Shown here: positions 1 to 8,791 of the stretch, piece by piece
Position numbering within the stretch: position 1 is the first letter of the stretch
How the letters are laid out: the number at the start of each line of letters is the position of its first letter
From: Clostridiales bacterium
Lineage (GTDB): Bacteria > Bacillota > Clostridia > Saccharofermentanales > Saccharofermentanaceae
Assembly (NCBI GenBank): GCA_017529925.1
Contig: JAFXMZ010000022.1
Coordinates: forward strand, 62,001 to 126,000
DNA: 64,000 bases
Reading direction: 5' to 3'
Notes under the pieces: generated by a model
Database searches by the model: none
Seen by the model: only the letters and a program-made list of their open reading frames with translations
Told to the model about the DNA's origin: nothing
Made by a program: the position numbers and the translations under genes

Positions 1-2
1 AT

Positions 3-2732
3 CCCTACGTCACATATGACAACAACTATATCGAGTCCGAGTGGTGGGCCCTCAAGACGATGTGGGACAAGGGAATGCTGTACAAGGGTCATAAGATCGT
101 TCCTTACTGCCCCAGATGCGGAACAGCTCTTTCGAGCCATGAGGTCGCACAGGGATATAAGACGGTAAAGGAGAGATCCACCGTTGTAAGGTTCAAGGTC
201 ATTGATGAGGATGCATATATCCTCGCATGGACGACGACTCCCTGGACACTCCCGAGTAATGTCGCGCTCTGCGTCAATCCTTCCGAGACATATGTAAAGG
301 TCAAGGCAGGCGACGGAAATACATATTACATGGCCAAGGCTCTTCTTGATTCAGTTCTCGGCAAACTTGCCAAAGAGGACGAAGGCATCAAGGCATATGA
401 GATCCTCGAGGAATACAAGGGCGACGATCTCTGCGGCAAGAGCTACGAGCCCCTGTTCGAGTGCACGGGTGAGGAGGCTTCCAGACAGAATAAGAAGGCT
501 CATTTCATTGTTTCCGATAATTATGTAACGATGGAGGACGGTACCGGTATCGTCCATATCGCTCCTGCATTCGGTGAGGATGACGCCAGGGTAGGAAGGG
601 ATAATGACCTTCCCATGGTACAGTTCGTAGATACGAGGGGTAATCTCACAGAGGAGACTCCTTATGCTGGAACATTCGTAAAGGATGCAGATCCCCTTAT
701 CCTTAAGGATCTCGATTCGAGGGGACTTCTCTATGATGCACCCAAGTTCGAGCATGAGTATCCCTTCTGCTGGAGATGCGATACGCCGCTCATCTATTTT
801 GCAAGGAGCACATGGTTCATCGCCATGAGCACGATGAGAGAGCAGCTGCTCAAGTCGAACAAGATGGTCAACTGGTATCCCGAGTCCATAAGGGACGGCC
901 GTATGGGAGACTTCCTCGAGAATGTCATCGACTGGGGTATCTCGAGAGAGAGGTACTGGGGAACTCCTCTTCCTGTATGGGAGTGCGAGTGCGGTCACAG
1001 ACACTGCATCGGTTCCATCGAGGAACTCAAGAGCCTGAGCGACGACTGCCCCGATGACATCGAGCTCCACAAGCCCTATGTTGATAATGTACATATCAGA
1101 TGTGAGAAGTGCGGCGGTAAGATGACGAGGGTTCCCGAGGTCATCGACTGCTGGTTTGACTCCGGCGCAATGCCTTTCGCTCAGTATCACTATCCCTTTG
1201 AGAATAAGGAATACTTTGAATCACACTATCCCTGCCAGTTCATCTCCGAGGCTCTCGACCAGACGAGAGGATGGTTCTATTCGCTGATCGCCGAGAGCAC
1301 CGTACTGTTCGGCAGGAGTCCTTTTGAGAACTGTATCGTTATGGGCCTCGTAATGGACAAGGAAGGCATCAAGATGAGTAAGCACAAGGGCAACGTTGTT
1401 GATCCCTGGGATATCCTCAATGAGGAAGGTGCTGATGCCGCCAGATGGTATTTCTACAGCACCAGTGCGGCATGGCTTCCCAACAGATTCTCTCACGAGG
1501 CTGTAAAGGAAGGTCTTTCCAAGTTCATCGGAACATACTGGAATACATATGCATTCTATGTAATGTATGCAGAGATCGATCAGTTCGATCCCACTAAGTA
1601 CACTCTCGATAAGGATAACCTCTGCGCTATGGACAGATGGATCCTTTCGAGGCTCAATTCGCTTACAAAGACAGTCGACTCCAAGATGCAGGCTTACGAC
1701 ATCACAGGTTCCGCCAGGATGATCCAGGATTTCACGGACGAGCTTTCGAACTGGTATGTAAGAAGATGCCGTGAGAGATACTGGGCAGGCGACATGAACA
1801 AGGATAAGATCGATGCCTACATGACACTCTATACAGTCCTTGAGCAGTTCACGAGACTCTGTGCTCCGTTCGTACCTTTCGTAACGGAGAGCGTTTACCA
1901 GAATATCGTAAGGAGCGTTAACAAGGATGCTCCCGAATCAGTTCACCTCTGTGATTATCCTGTTGCCGACGAGTCCATGATCGATAGGAGGCTCGAGGTC
2001 GAGATGGCTCTCGTAAGGGATATCGTCGAGCTCGGAAGAGCTGCGAGAAATGCTGCCAATATCAAGAACAGACAGCCCATATCCACGATCTATGTTGTAT
2101 CCGAGGAGACTCTGGACGAGGAGTACAAGGGCATCGTAAGGGATGAGCTCAACATCAAGGAGATCGTCGCATTGAGCGATGCTGCTTCTCTCGTTGATTA
2201 TTCCTTCAAGCCTCAGCTCAAGACATGCGGAAGGAAGTTCGGTGCCAAGCTCAATGCGGCAAGGGAAGTTATATCAGCTCTGCCCGGCAAGGAGACGATG
2301 GAGAAGCTTAATGCAGGCCCCATTACTCTTACTGTCGACGGAGAGGACTTCGAGATGACTAAGGATGATTTCCTCATCGAGACAAAGACTCCCGAGGGAC
2401 TCTCAACACAGACAGGCAGCAATATAACAGTTGCTCTTTCCACTGTCCTTACAGATGAGCTCATCGAGGAAGGTTATGTAAGAGAGATAATCTCCAAGAT
2501 CCAGGCTGCACGCCGTGAGACAGAGGGCCTCGAGGTCGTTGACAGGATCAGGATCGTATACGGCGGAAATGAGAAGCTTTCCGGTATCTGCTCCAAGTAT
2601 AAGGATGAGATCGCATCTGCAGTACTGGCAGTATCTTTCGAGAATGATGATTCCGTTAAGGATGATGCTTCTGTACTCGAGAAGGATGTAAACGGCGAGA
2701 AGATCTTCTTCACATTGAGAAAGGCTGAGTAA
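3..2732 (+). CDS. ileS: Isoleucyl-tRNA synthetase, type 2 (5' end outside window)
   Basis: Charges tRNA-Ile with isoleucine in the cytoplasm. The frame is open from the first bases of the window, so the start and the HIGH motif lie upstream; about 909 residues are present. Seen: a zinc-type CPRCG motif just after the entry point, the editing region, the class I signature KMSKH at 1371-1385 followed by GNVVDPWD, then the anticodon-binding domain. The long C-terminal extension rich in E, K and D, without a terminal zinc finger, matches the eukaryote-like IleRS2 form. Some IleRS2 enzymes are known for mupirocin tolerance; that this one is tolerant is inference. The next gene starts 2 nt after the stop, so an operon is likely. 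Confidence 0.96.
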   Translation, partial: PYVTYDNNYIESEWWALKTMWDKGMLYKGHKIVPYCPRCGTALSSHEVAQGYKTVKERSTVVRFKVIDEDAYILAWTTTPWTLPSNVALCVNPSETYVKVKAGDGNTYYMAKALLDSVLGKLAKEDEGIKAYEILEEYKGDDLCGKSYEPLFECTGEEASRQNKKAHFIVSDNYVTMEDGTGIVHIAPAFGEDDARVGRDNDLPMVQFVDTRGNLTEETPYAGTFVKDADPLILKDLDSRGLLYDAPKFEHEYPFCWRCDTPLIYFARSTWFIAMSTMREQLLKSNKMVNWYPESIRDGRMGDFLENVIDWGISRERYWGTPLPVWECECGHRHCIGSIEELKSLSDDCPDDIELHKPYVDNVHIRCEKCGGKMTRVPEVIDCWFDSGAMPFAQYHYPFENKEYFESHYPCQFISEALDQTRGWFYSLIAESTVLFGRSPFENCIVMGLVMDKEGIKMSKHKGNVVDPWDILNEEGADAARWYFYSTSAAWLPNRFSHEAVKEGLSKFIGTYWNTYAFYVMYAEIDQFDPTKYTLDKDNLCAMDRWILSRLNSLTKTVDSKMQAYDITGSARMIQDFTDELSNWYVRRCRERYWAGDMNKDKIDAYMTLYTVLEQFTRLCAPFVPFVTESVYQNIVRSVNKDAPESVHLCDYPVADESMIDRRLEVEMALVRDIVELGRAARNAANIKNRQPISTIYVVSEETLDEEYKGIVRDELNIKEIVALSDAASLVDYSFKPQLKTCGRKFGAKLNAAREVISALPGKETMEKLNAGPITLTVDGEDFEMTKDDFLIETKTPEGLSTQTGSNITVALSTVLTDELIEEGYVREIISKIQAARRETEGLEVVDRIRIVYGGNEKLSGICSKYKDEIASAVLAVSFENDDSVKDDASVLEKDVNGEKIFFTLRKAE

Positions 2733-2734
2733 AG

Positions 2735-3556
2735 ATGCTGTTTGAACTGTTCAAGAGCGGAATGGAGACCGAGGAGATAATAAGGACTCTCCTCGTCTAT
2801 CTCTTTGCGCTGACACTGGCCTTTGCCATACATGAGTTCATGCATGCCGCAGCGGCGACATATTATGGTGACGACACGCCTGCCCTGATGGGAAGGCTGA
2901 CACTGAACCCGCTGGCACACCTTCATCCCGTCGGTACGGTAATGCTCCTTATAATGGGATTCGGATGGGGTAAGCCTGTTCAGTATAATCCGAATAACCT
3001 TACACGTTATAAGAGCAAGGGAAGGATGAGGATCGGTATCGCGCTTGCCGGAGTCATCGGCAACTTCCTGCTGGCTCTTGTCTGCGTTGTGGCTATGGCG
3101 ATAATGCTCAGGGTACAGCTCGCGGGCGATGATGTCATGCGTGCCGGAGTGCAGGCATATGCCGAATCACTGAAGACTGAAGGATACTCCAACACGATGG
3201 TGCTCTCAGCCTGCGGCTTTATTGATTATCTGAGTGATAACTACATTGTAGAGCTCATCAATATGATCCTTTATTACATTATCGCTATCTGCACGGGACT
3301 GTTTGCATTCAACCTTATCCCGATACCTCCGCTCGACGGATATCATCTCCTTGATGAGCTGATCCCCGTTAAATGGAAGTATACGGATGCATACAGGAAT
3401 TTCATGATGTACGCTCCGACCGTTCTGTTCGTGATAATAATCCTTGGCAACAGGATGACAGACGGGAAGGGCATCATAGGATACATAATGGACATCATAG
3501 CATGGCCGATCATACAGATATTCACGCTGGTGATAAAACTAATTGTCGGGATCTGA
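2735..3556 (+). CDS. Site-2 protease family (M50) membrane metalloprotease
   Basis: A 273-residue polytopic membrane protein. The zinc-binding motif HEFMH (H33, E34, H37) lies in an N-terminal membrane segment, and the second M50 signature, PPLDG at about 198-202 with D201 as third ligand, is in a later one. Family members cut substrates inside or at the membrane; this compact form without PDZ or CBS domains is common in Firmicutes and its substrate is unknown. It starts 2 nt after the ileS stop and ends 4 nt before scpA, an arrangement consistent with the conserved M50-scpA-scpB cluster. The first ATG is used because there is no other nearby start upstream of the motif. Confidence 0.88.
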   Translation: MLFELFKSGMETEEIIRTLLVYLFALTLAFAIHEFMHAAAATYYGDDTPALMGRLTLNPLAHLHPVGTVMLLIMGFGWGKPVQYNPNNLTRYKSKGRMRIGIALAGVIGNFLLALVCVVAMAIMLRVQLAGDDVMRAGVQAYAESLKTEGYSNTMVLSACGFIDYLSDNYIVELINMILYYIIAICTGLFAFNLIPIPPLDGYHLLDELIPVKWKYTDAYRNFMMYAPTVLFVIIILGNRMTDGKGIIGYIMDIIAWPIIQIFTLVIKLIVGI

Positions 3557-3559
3557 TCT

Positions 3560-4345
3560 ATGTCTGAAGCGATTTCCGGTGTCATCTCATCTCATATAAG
3601 GCCCGATCTTAAGATCAGGGAATTCGAAGGTCCTCTGGACCTTCTGTTCCATCTTATCGAGAAAAATGACATCGACATATACGATATTCCTATCTCCGAG
3701 ATCACGGAACAGTATATGGCTTTCCTCGACAATATGCAGAAACTGGATATGGAAGTGGCATCGGAATTTCTCGTAATGGCCGCAACGCTCGTTCATATCA
3801 AATCGAGGATGATGCTTCCCGGAAGGAAAGCCGACGATCAGGATGAGGGTGAAGATCCGAGAGAAGAACTCGTAATAAGCTTGCTCAGATATAAGAGATG
3901 CAAGATGCTCGCAGGAGAGTTAAAGACGAGACATGCCACATATTCGGACTGCATGTACCGTCTTCCTTCTACGGCCAAGGATCTCGGTATCGAGATAGTA
4001 TATCCTCCTCAGGAATTCGAAGCCGAAGAGTTCGATAAGGCTGTTGCTGATGTCACGAGGCGCAATGAGATAAGATTTGCCGATATCTCCTCGAAGATAA
4101 CACATATCCTCAAGAAGGATAAGCTGTCGGTAAAGGAGAGGATGAAGAGTGTCTTCCTTACGATAACAAAGAGGGGAAGGGTATTCTTCCATGAGCTCTT
4201 CAATAAGGACAAGACGGAGAAGATAGACAGGATAGTCGGTTTCCTGGCGATACTTGAACTGCTTAGAAGCAATAAGATAAAGGCTGAACAGAAGAAGCCT
4301 TTCGATTCGATACTTCTGGAAGAAAAGGGGATGGGTGATAAATGA
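3560..4345 (+). CDS. scpA: Segregation and condensation protein A (kleisin)
   Basis: Kleisin subunit of the bacterial SMC condensin, which bridges the SMC heads and binds the ScpB dimer to compact and segregate the chromosome. The 261-residue product shows the ScpA N-terminal signature (FEGPLDLLFHLIEKNDIDIY) followed by AATLVHIKSRMMLP, and the C-terminal winged-helix region that contacts the SMC head. Length is typical of the family. Its last four bases, ATGA, contain the scpB start codon, so the two partners are translationally coupled. Confidence 0.96.
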   Translation: MSEAISGVISSHIRPDLKIREFEGPLDLLFHLIEKNDIDIYDIPISEITEQYMAFLDNMQKLDMEVASEFLVMAATLVHIKSRMMLPGRKADDQDEGEDPREELVISLLRYKRCKMLAGELKTRHATYSDCMYRLPSTAKDLGIEIVYPPQEFEAEEFDKAVADVTRRNEIRFADISSKITHILKKDKLSVKERMKSVFLTITKRGRVFFHELFNKDKTEKIDRIVGFLAILELLRSNKIKAEQKKPFDSILLEEKGMGDK

Positions 4346-5046
4346 GCGAGTCCGATGAGATAAAAGAGATCAAGGATCAGTTTGAGATACCGGTACAGGA
4401 GGTATCGGCAGCGTTGGAGTCGATCCTTTTCGTGTCGGGTGAGTCCGTAACGACAGCAAGACTTTGTGAGATCCTCGGAGTCGAGAGGAAGACGGTAGAG
4501 GATGCGATGAAGCGCCTCATCAACGATTATGAGAACGATCCCTGGGGAGGCCTTCTGATAAGGAAGATCGAGGATTCATATATAATGTGCACCAAGCCGG
4601 GAATGAAAAAGGTCCTTGACAGGATGTTCTCTCCGAGGATGAGACCGCCTCTGTCCGGAGCATCCTATGAGACGCTTGCGGTCATCGCCTATAACCAGCC
4701 TGTCACCAGAGCTCAGGTCGAGGCGGTAAGAGGTGTTTCCTCGGATTCCATAATATCAAGGCTTCTGGACCGCGGATGGATCTGTGAGTCAGGAACTCTC
4801 GATGCTCCCGGAAGACCTACGCTTTTCTCCACAACCGAGCAGTTCCTTCTTGAGTTCGGTATCGAGTCGGTCGACGAACTGCCTTCTATGGAACTCATGA
4901 GCTATAAGACTATCAGGGATCTCGAGATGAGCCTTGAGAAAGCTGCCGGAAATGACGACAGGCAGATCTCCATAGATTCGTATATGGAAGAGAATAAGGA
5001 CGAAACGGATAACGAAGGAGGCGATAGTGATGGAGAGTACGATTGA
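4342..5046 (+). CDS. scpB: Segregation and condensation protein B
   Basis: Partner of ScpA in the SMC complex; it works as a dimer of paired winged-helix domains. The 234-residue product shows ESILFVSGE near residue 25, the central ETLAVIAYNQPVTRAQVE segment (typical ScpB) and RGWICESG. The last 30 or so residues are strongly acidic, probably a disordered tail. It overlaps scpA by ATGA at the 5' end and the downstream regulator by about 17 nt at the 3' end, so the genes form one operon. Confidence 0.95.
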   Translation: MSESDEIKEIKDQFEIPVQEVSAALESILFVSGESVTTARLCEILGVERKTVEDAMKRLINDYENDPWGGLLIRKIEDSYIMCTKPGMKKVLDRMFSPRMRPPLSGASYETLAVIAYNQPVTRAQVEAVRGVSSDSIISRLLDRGWICESGTLDAPGRPTLFSTTEQFLLEFGIESVDELPSMELMSYKTIRDLEMSLEKAAGNDDRQISIDSYMEENKDETDNEGGDSDGEYD

Positions 5047-5920
5047 TCTGATCGAATCCCGTCTGCCGGAAATGAGCAAGGGCCATAAGGCCATTGCCAA
5101 TTACATAATAGAGAAATATGATCAGGCCGCATACATGACGGCCGCGAAGCTCGGCGAAGAGACAGGCGTCTCCGAATCGACCGTAGTAAGGTTTACGACA
5201 GAACTCGGATTCGAAGGATATCCCCACTTTCAGAGTGCTCTGAAGGAGGAACTCAAGTCCAAGCTTACTTCAGTCCAGAGGCTCAACTATACTGACAGGT
5301 TTGCCGATGACACGACTGCGGTAAGGGATGTCATAAGAGGCGATATGGAAAACTTAAAGGAGACACTCGCTTCCCTTGATGATGAGGCCATGGCAGCCGC
5401 AGTCAAGACGATACTCGGTGCGAGGAAGATCTACATAATGGGACTTCGTGCCAGTTCTCCGCTTTCTTCCTTCATGCATTTTTATATGACGCTCCTGTTC
5501 GATGATGTCATCCATATACACAGTAATTCTACGAATGAGGTCTTCGAGCAGATAATGCCGATCACTTCGGATGACGTAATGATCGGTATCTCATTCCCGA
5601 GGTATTCGCAGAGGACGATCAATTCGATGGAATATGCCAAGAAAAAGGGAGCTAAGATAATCGTCATAACAGATAAGGATGATACGGCGATGACGGAAAA
5701 CGCTGATGTGAAGCTTTTCGCCAAGTCAGGAATGGCATCGTTCGTAGATTCCCTTGCAGCACCGCTCTCGCTTATCAATGCGCTCCTTGTAACTCTCGGA
5801 ATGCATCGTAAGGAACATATCATGAGCTCGTTCGAAGCGCTCGAGACAATGTGGTCACAGTACCGTGTCTATGAGGTCGGACGTGACAGAAATAACGGAT
5901 TAGGGGAGGAATACTCATGA
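5030..5920 (+). CDS. RpiR/MurR-family transcriptional regulator
   Basis: Predicted DNA-binding regulator of 296 residues. Residues 1-77 form the RpiR helix-turn-helix (AAKLGEETGVSESTVVRF, then LGFEGYPHF), and residues about 125-255 form a SIS sugar-phosphate-binding domain. The family controls sugar-phosphate or amino-sugar catabolic genes; the effector here cannot be read from sequence. I chose ATG 5030 over GTG 5027 because the AAGGAGG just upstream then has normal spacing of about 8 nt. It sits between scpB and cmk with overlaps on both sides, an unusual place for a sugar regulator, so its targets are probably elsewhere. Confidence 0.9.
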   Translation: MESTIDLIESRLPEMSKGHKAIANYIIEKYDQAAYMTAAKLGEETGVSESTVVRFTTELGFEGYPHFQSALKEELKSKLTSVQRLNYTDRFADDTTAVRDVIRGDMENLKETLASLDDEAMAAAVKTILGARKIYIMGLRASSPLSSFMHFYMTLLFDDVIHIHSNSTNEVFEQIMPITSDDVMIGISFPRYSQRTINSMEYAKKKGAKIIVITDKDDTAMTENADVKLFAKSGMASFVDSLAAPLSLINALLVTLGMHRKEHIMSSFEALETMWSQYRVYEVGRDRNNGLGEEYS

Positions 5921-6585
5921 GTGAAGTTTATCAGATCGCAATAGACGGGCCTTCGGGTTCGGGAAAGTCGACGCTCGCAAAGGGCGTATCCGCGAAGCTC
6001 GGGATAATGTATCTCGACACGGGAGCAATGTACAGGACATGCGGACTGTGTGCCCTGAAAAGAGGGATATCCCCCAGAGATGTCGATGCAGTGAAGAAGA
6101 TGCTCGATACAATGGAACTCAAGGTTGAGTTTAAGGACGGAAGCCAGCACATGATCCTCGACGGTGAGGATGTTACCGGATTTATAAGGACTCCCGAAGT
6201 GTCGATCGCGGCTTCCGATATCTCCGCGCTTCCATGCGTAAGAAAGGCAATGGTCGACATGCAGCGTGATATCGCCTCGTCCCAGACTTTTGTTCTTGAC
6301 GGAAGGGACATAGGATCAAACGTACTTCCCAATGCCAAGTATAAGTTCTTCCTGACTGCCTCTGCGGAGACGAGGGCCGAGAGAAGGCTCAAGGAGCTCA
6401 ACGAAAAGGGCGATTTCTCCCAGAACTATGAGGAAGTCTTAAGAGATATAAAGTACCGCGATAAGCAGGATTCAGAGAGAGCCTCCGCTCCTCTCGTAAA
6501 GGTTGACGATGCCATAGAGATCGATACATCCGTTATCGGGATCGACGAGACACGCGATCTTCTCCTGTCTTATATAAAGGAATAA
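5917..6585 (+). CDS. cmk: Cytidylate kinase
   Basis: Phosphorylates CMP and dCMP to the diphosphates in pyrimidine salvage and membrane lipid precursor supply. The 222-residue protein begins with the P-loop GPSGSGKS (residues 11-18), followed by LDTGAMYR, and has the signature DGRDIGS and the substrate region ERRLKEL. Length is normal. The start overlaps the preceding stop as ATGA and has a GGGGAGG ribosome binding site. It precedes ispH-S1 by 6 nt, the usual cmk-ispH-rpsA order of Clostridia. Confidence 0.96.
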   Translation: MSEVYQIAIDGPSGSGKSTLAKGVSAKLGIMYLDTGAMYRTCGLCALKRGISPRDVDAVKKMLDTMELKVEFKDGSQHMILDGEDVTGFIRTPEVSIAASDISALPCVRKAMVDMQRDIASSQTFVLDGRDIGSNVLPNAKYKFFLTASAETRAERRLKELNEKGDFSQNYEEVLRDIKYRDKQDSERASAPLVKVDDAIEIDTSVIGIDETRDLLLSYIKE

Positions 6586-6591
6586 TTATTT

Positions 6592-8697
6592 ATGGAAGTC
6601 ATCTGCGCAAAGTCGTCGGGATTCTGCTTCGGTGTTAAGAACGCCGTTGATTCCGCGAACCGCATGATCGAACAGAGAGCCCCCGGCGAAAGGCTCATCA
6701 TGCTCGGCGAGCTTACCCACAATGCCAAGGTCGTAGGCGATCTGACAGACAGGGGATTCGAGATAGTTCAGGATGCTTCCGATGTTCCCGAGAACAGTAC
6801 TGTTATCATCAGGGCTCACGGTGTATCTCCTGATCAGAAGGAGATATTGAAGAGCAAAGGCTGCAAGGTCATCGACTGCACGTGCCCCTTTGTCCAGAAG
6901 ATCCATAATATAGTCAGGGAAGCCGCTTCTGAAGGGAAGGATATAATCATTACCGGAGGAAAGGGCCATCCCGAGGTCACGGGGATATGCGGGGAAGCCC
7001 CCGGGAAAGTTACCGTTATCAGCTCCGTGGAGGAGATGAAAGCGCTCGATCGTGACTTTACGGACACGCTCCTGATATCCCAGACCACTTTTTCATCAGA
7101 GATCTTTAAGGAAATTTGTGCAATTGTAGAAAATAAAATTGCAAAAAATTTGATATTAGATACAATATGTAGTACGACAGGAGTCAGGCAGAGTGAAGCT
7201 GCCCGTATTTCGGCTGAAGCGGATGTGATGCTCGTCATCGGTTCTTCACACAGTTCGAATACGAAGAAGCTTTATGATATCTGCTCCGGTCATTGTGTGA
7301 GAACGTATCTTGTAAGTGATGCGGATGAAGTCGGAAAGCTGATTGCCGATGGGTATATCAGACCGGATGACAGGGTCGGAGTCACGGCAGGTGCTTCCAC
7401 ACCGGAAGTTATAATTTTGGAGGTTGTTCGCAGAATGGACGAGAACAAGAATGAAATCATGACTAATCAGGGAGAGGCTGATATCGACTTTCAGGAATAT
7501 GTAGAAGGTATCGCACAGCTTCGCCGTAATGCTATTGTGAAGGGAGCTATTACTTCGGCAGACGCTGATTATGTCTATGTTGATGTCCGCGACAAGTCCG
7601 AAGGAAAGATTCCGAGAAGAGAATTTGCAAGCGATCCTGATTTTGATCTTGAGGCAGCCATCGCATCGAAGGCTGAGGTAACTGTTGTAGTAAAGAGCAT
7701 CAAGAATACTGATCAGGGCAAGGAGATCATCCTCTCCAAGTCCCAGCTCGACTACGAGAAGAACAAGAAGGCTGTTCAGGAAGCTTTCGAGAATAAGACA
7801 CCTATAACGGTAACTGTTACAGGAACTGTTAAGGACGGCGTTATCGCTAATTACGGCGGTATCGATATCTACATCCACCGTACACAGATCAAGCTCGGTG
7901 AGGTTCAGGATCTTGATGAGTATAAGGGTCAGCAGCTTGAGATCCTCGTTACGAAGATGGATACTGACAAGCACCGTCTCAGGGTCTCCGGTTCACGCCG
8001 CACACTCCTCATGAATGAGCGTAAGGCAAAGGCTGATGAGGTCTGGGCTAATATCGAGGAAGGCAAGCACTATAAGGGTATCGTAAGAAGCCTTCCTGAC
8101 TTCGGTGCATTCGTTGATATCGGAGGAGTTGACGGACTCGTTCATATCACAGAGCTCTCATGGAAGAGGATCAGAAAGCCTTCCGATATCCTTAAGGTCG
8201 GCGATGAGATCGATGTCTATGTAAAGAGCTTTGATAAGGAAGCAAAGAAGATCTCCCTCGGCTACAAGAAGGCAGAGGATGATCCTTATTACAACATCGA
8301 GGAGAGGATCCCCGTAGGTTCAGTTGTAAAGGGTACTGTCGTAAGACTTACGAGCTTTGGTGCTTTTGTACAGCTCGAGCCCGATCTCGATGCTCTCTGC
8401 CACGTATCCCAGATCTCCAGCGTAAGGCTCAACCAGCCTTCGGATGTTCTTTCCGTAGGTCAGGAGGTTATCGCTAAAGTAATCGATATCAAGCCTGAGG
8501 AGAGAAGGATCTCTATCAGCATCAAGGAAGTAGAGCCTATCGATCCCGCTGAGGAAGATCCCTATGAGATCTCCGAGGAAGAGGCTCCCGCTGAGGAAGC
8601 TCCCGTCGAGGAGGCTGCACCTGTTGAGGAAGCACCTGCCGAGGAGGCTGCTCCCGCTGAGGAGGCACCTGCAGAAGAGGCTCCCTCTGAGGAGTAA
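6592..8697 (+). CDS. ispH: IspH (HMBPP reductase) fused to ribosomal protein S1-like RNA-binding domains
   Basis: A 701-residue two-part protein. Residues 1-280 are 4-hydroxy-3-methylbut-2-enyl diphosphate reductase, the last enzyme of the MEP isoprenoid pathway, with the three [4Fe-4S] cysteines C12 (GFCFG), C98 (DCTCPF) and C193 (TICSTTG). Residues about 310-625 carry four S1 RNA-binding repeats; the third and fourth show the classic GIVRSLPDFGAFVDIG and LTSFGAFVQL. The last 45 residues are a low-complexity E/A/P tail. The fusion is known across Clostridia. Odd here: a promoter-like sequence (7139-7166) and a strong ribosome binding site before Met282 (7419-7437) lie inside the gene. Confidence 0.95.
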   Translation: MEVICAKSSGFCFGVKNAVDSANRMIEQRAPGERLIMLGELTHNAKVVGDLTDRGFEIVQDASDVPENSTVIIRAHGVSPDQKEILKSKGCKVIDCTCPFVQKIHNIVREAASEGKDIIITGGKGHPEVTGICGEAPGKVTVISSVEEMKALDRDFTDTLLISQTTFSSEIFKEICAIVENKIAKNLILDTICSTTGVRQSEAARISAEADVMLVIGSSHSSNTKKLYDICSGHCVRTYLVSDADEVGKLIADGYIRPDDRVGVTAGASTPEVIILEVVRRMDENKNEIMTNQGEADIDFQEYVEGIAQLRRNAIVKGAITSADADYVYVDVRDKSEGKIPRREFASDPDFDLEAAIASKAEVTVVVKSIKNTDQGKEIILSKSQLDYEKNKKAVQEAFENKTPITVTVTGTVKDGVIANYGGIDIYIHRTQIKLGEVQDLDEYKGQQLEILVTKMDTDKHRLRVSGSRRTLLMNERKAKADEVWANIEEGKHYKGIVRSLPDFGAFVDIGGVDGLVHITELSWKRIRKPSDILKVGDEIDVYVKSFDKEAKKISLGYKKAEDDPYYNIEERIPVGSVVKGTVVRLTSFGAFVQLEPDLDALCHVSQISSVRLNQPSDVLSVGQEVIAKVIDIKPEERRISISIKEVEPIDPAEEDPYEISEEEAPAEEAPVEEAAPVEEAPAEEAAPAEEAPAEEAPSEE
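7139..7166 (+). promoter_or_regulatory. Candidate internal promoter within ispH
   Basis: TTGCAA, a 16-nt spacer and TACAAT lie in a sharply AT-rich patch of an otherwise GC-richer coding sequence. The patch is in the ispH part, about 270 nt upstream of a possible independent start for the S1 part. Functional use is inference. Confidence 0.45.
7419..7437 (+). promoter_or_regulatory. Internal ribosome binding site and in-frame ATG before the S1 domains
   Basis: GGAGGT at 7419-7424 stands 10 nt before an in-frame ATG at 7435, codon 282, exactly at the IspH/S1 junction. This is as strong a site as those of the window's ordinary genes and would yield a free four-repeat S1 protein of about 420 residues. 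Confidence 0.5.
8564..8697 (+). repeat. Low-complexity E/A/P repeat at the S1 C-terminus
   Basis: Short imperfect copies of a codon block for A-P-A/V-E-E make up the last 45 or so residues of the IspH-S1 protein. The tail is acidic and probably disordered; such slippage-prone tails often vary in copy number between strains. Confidence 0.8.
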
Positions 8698-8732
8698 GGT
8701 CCTTATAGGACACAATCAAAACCCGCGTAACG

Positions 8733-8764
8733 AAGGGGCTGTTCCGATATGGAGCAGCCCCTTT
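8733..8764. terminator. Intrinsic terminator between convergent ispH-S1 and the GGDEF gene
   Basis: A 13-bp stem (aaggggctgttcc with ggagcagcccctt, one G-U pair) and a 5-nt loop. A TTT follows on the plus strand and AA precedes it, so it can serve both converging transcripts. Confidence 0.8.
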
Positions 8765-8791
8765 GATCTGTGTTCTGTTGTTGGCGGTTAG

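Noticed and set aside
351..1190. 279-codon open frame on the minus strand
   Set aside because: It is the antisense of ileS, which has full family motifs; no ribosome binding site or recognisable protein is seen in the shadow frame.
7246..7974. 242-codon minus-strand open frame
   Set aside because: Antisense of ispH-S1, leucine-rich and without motifs.
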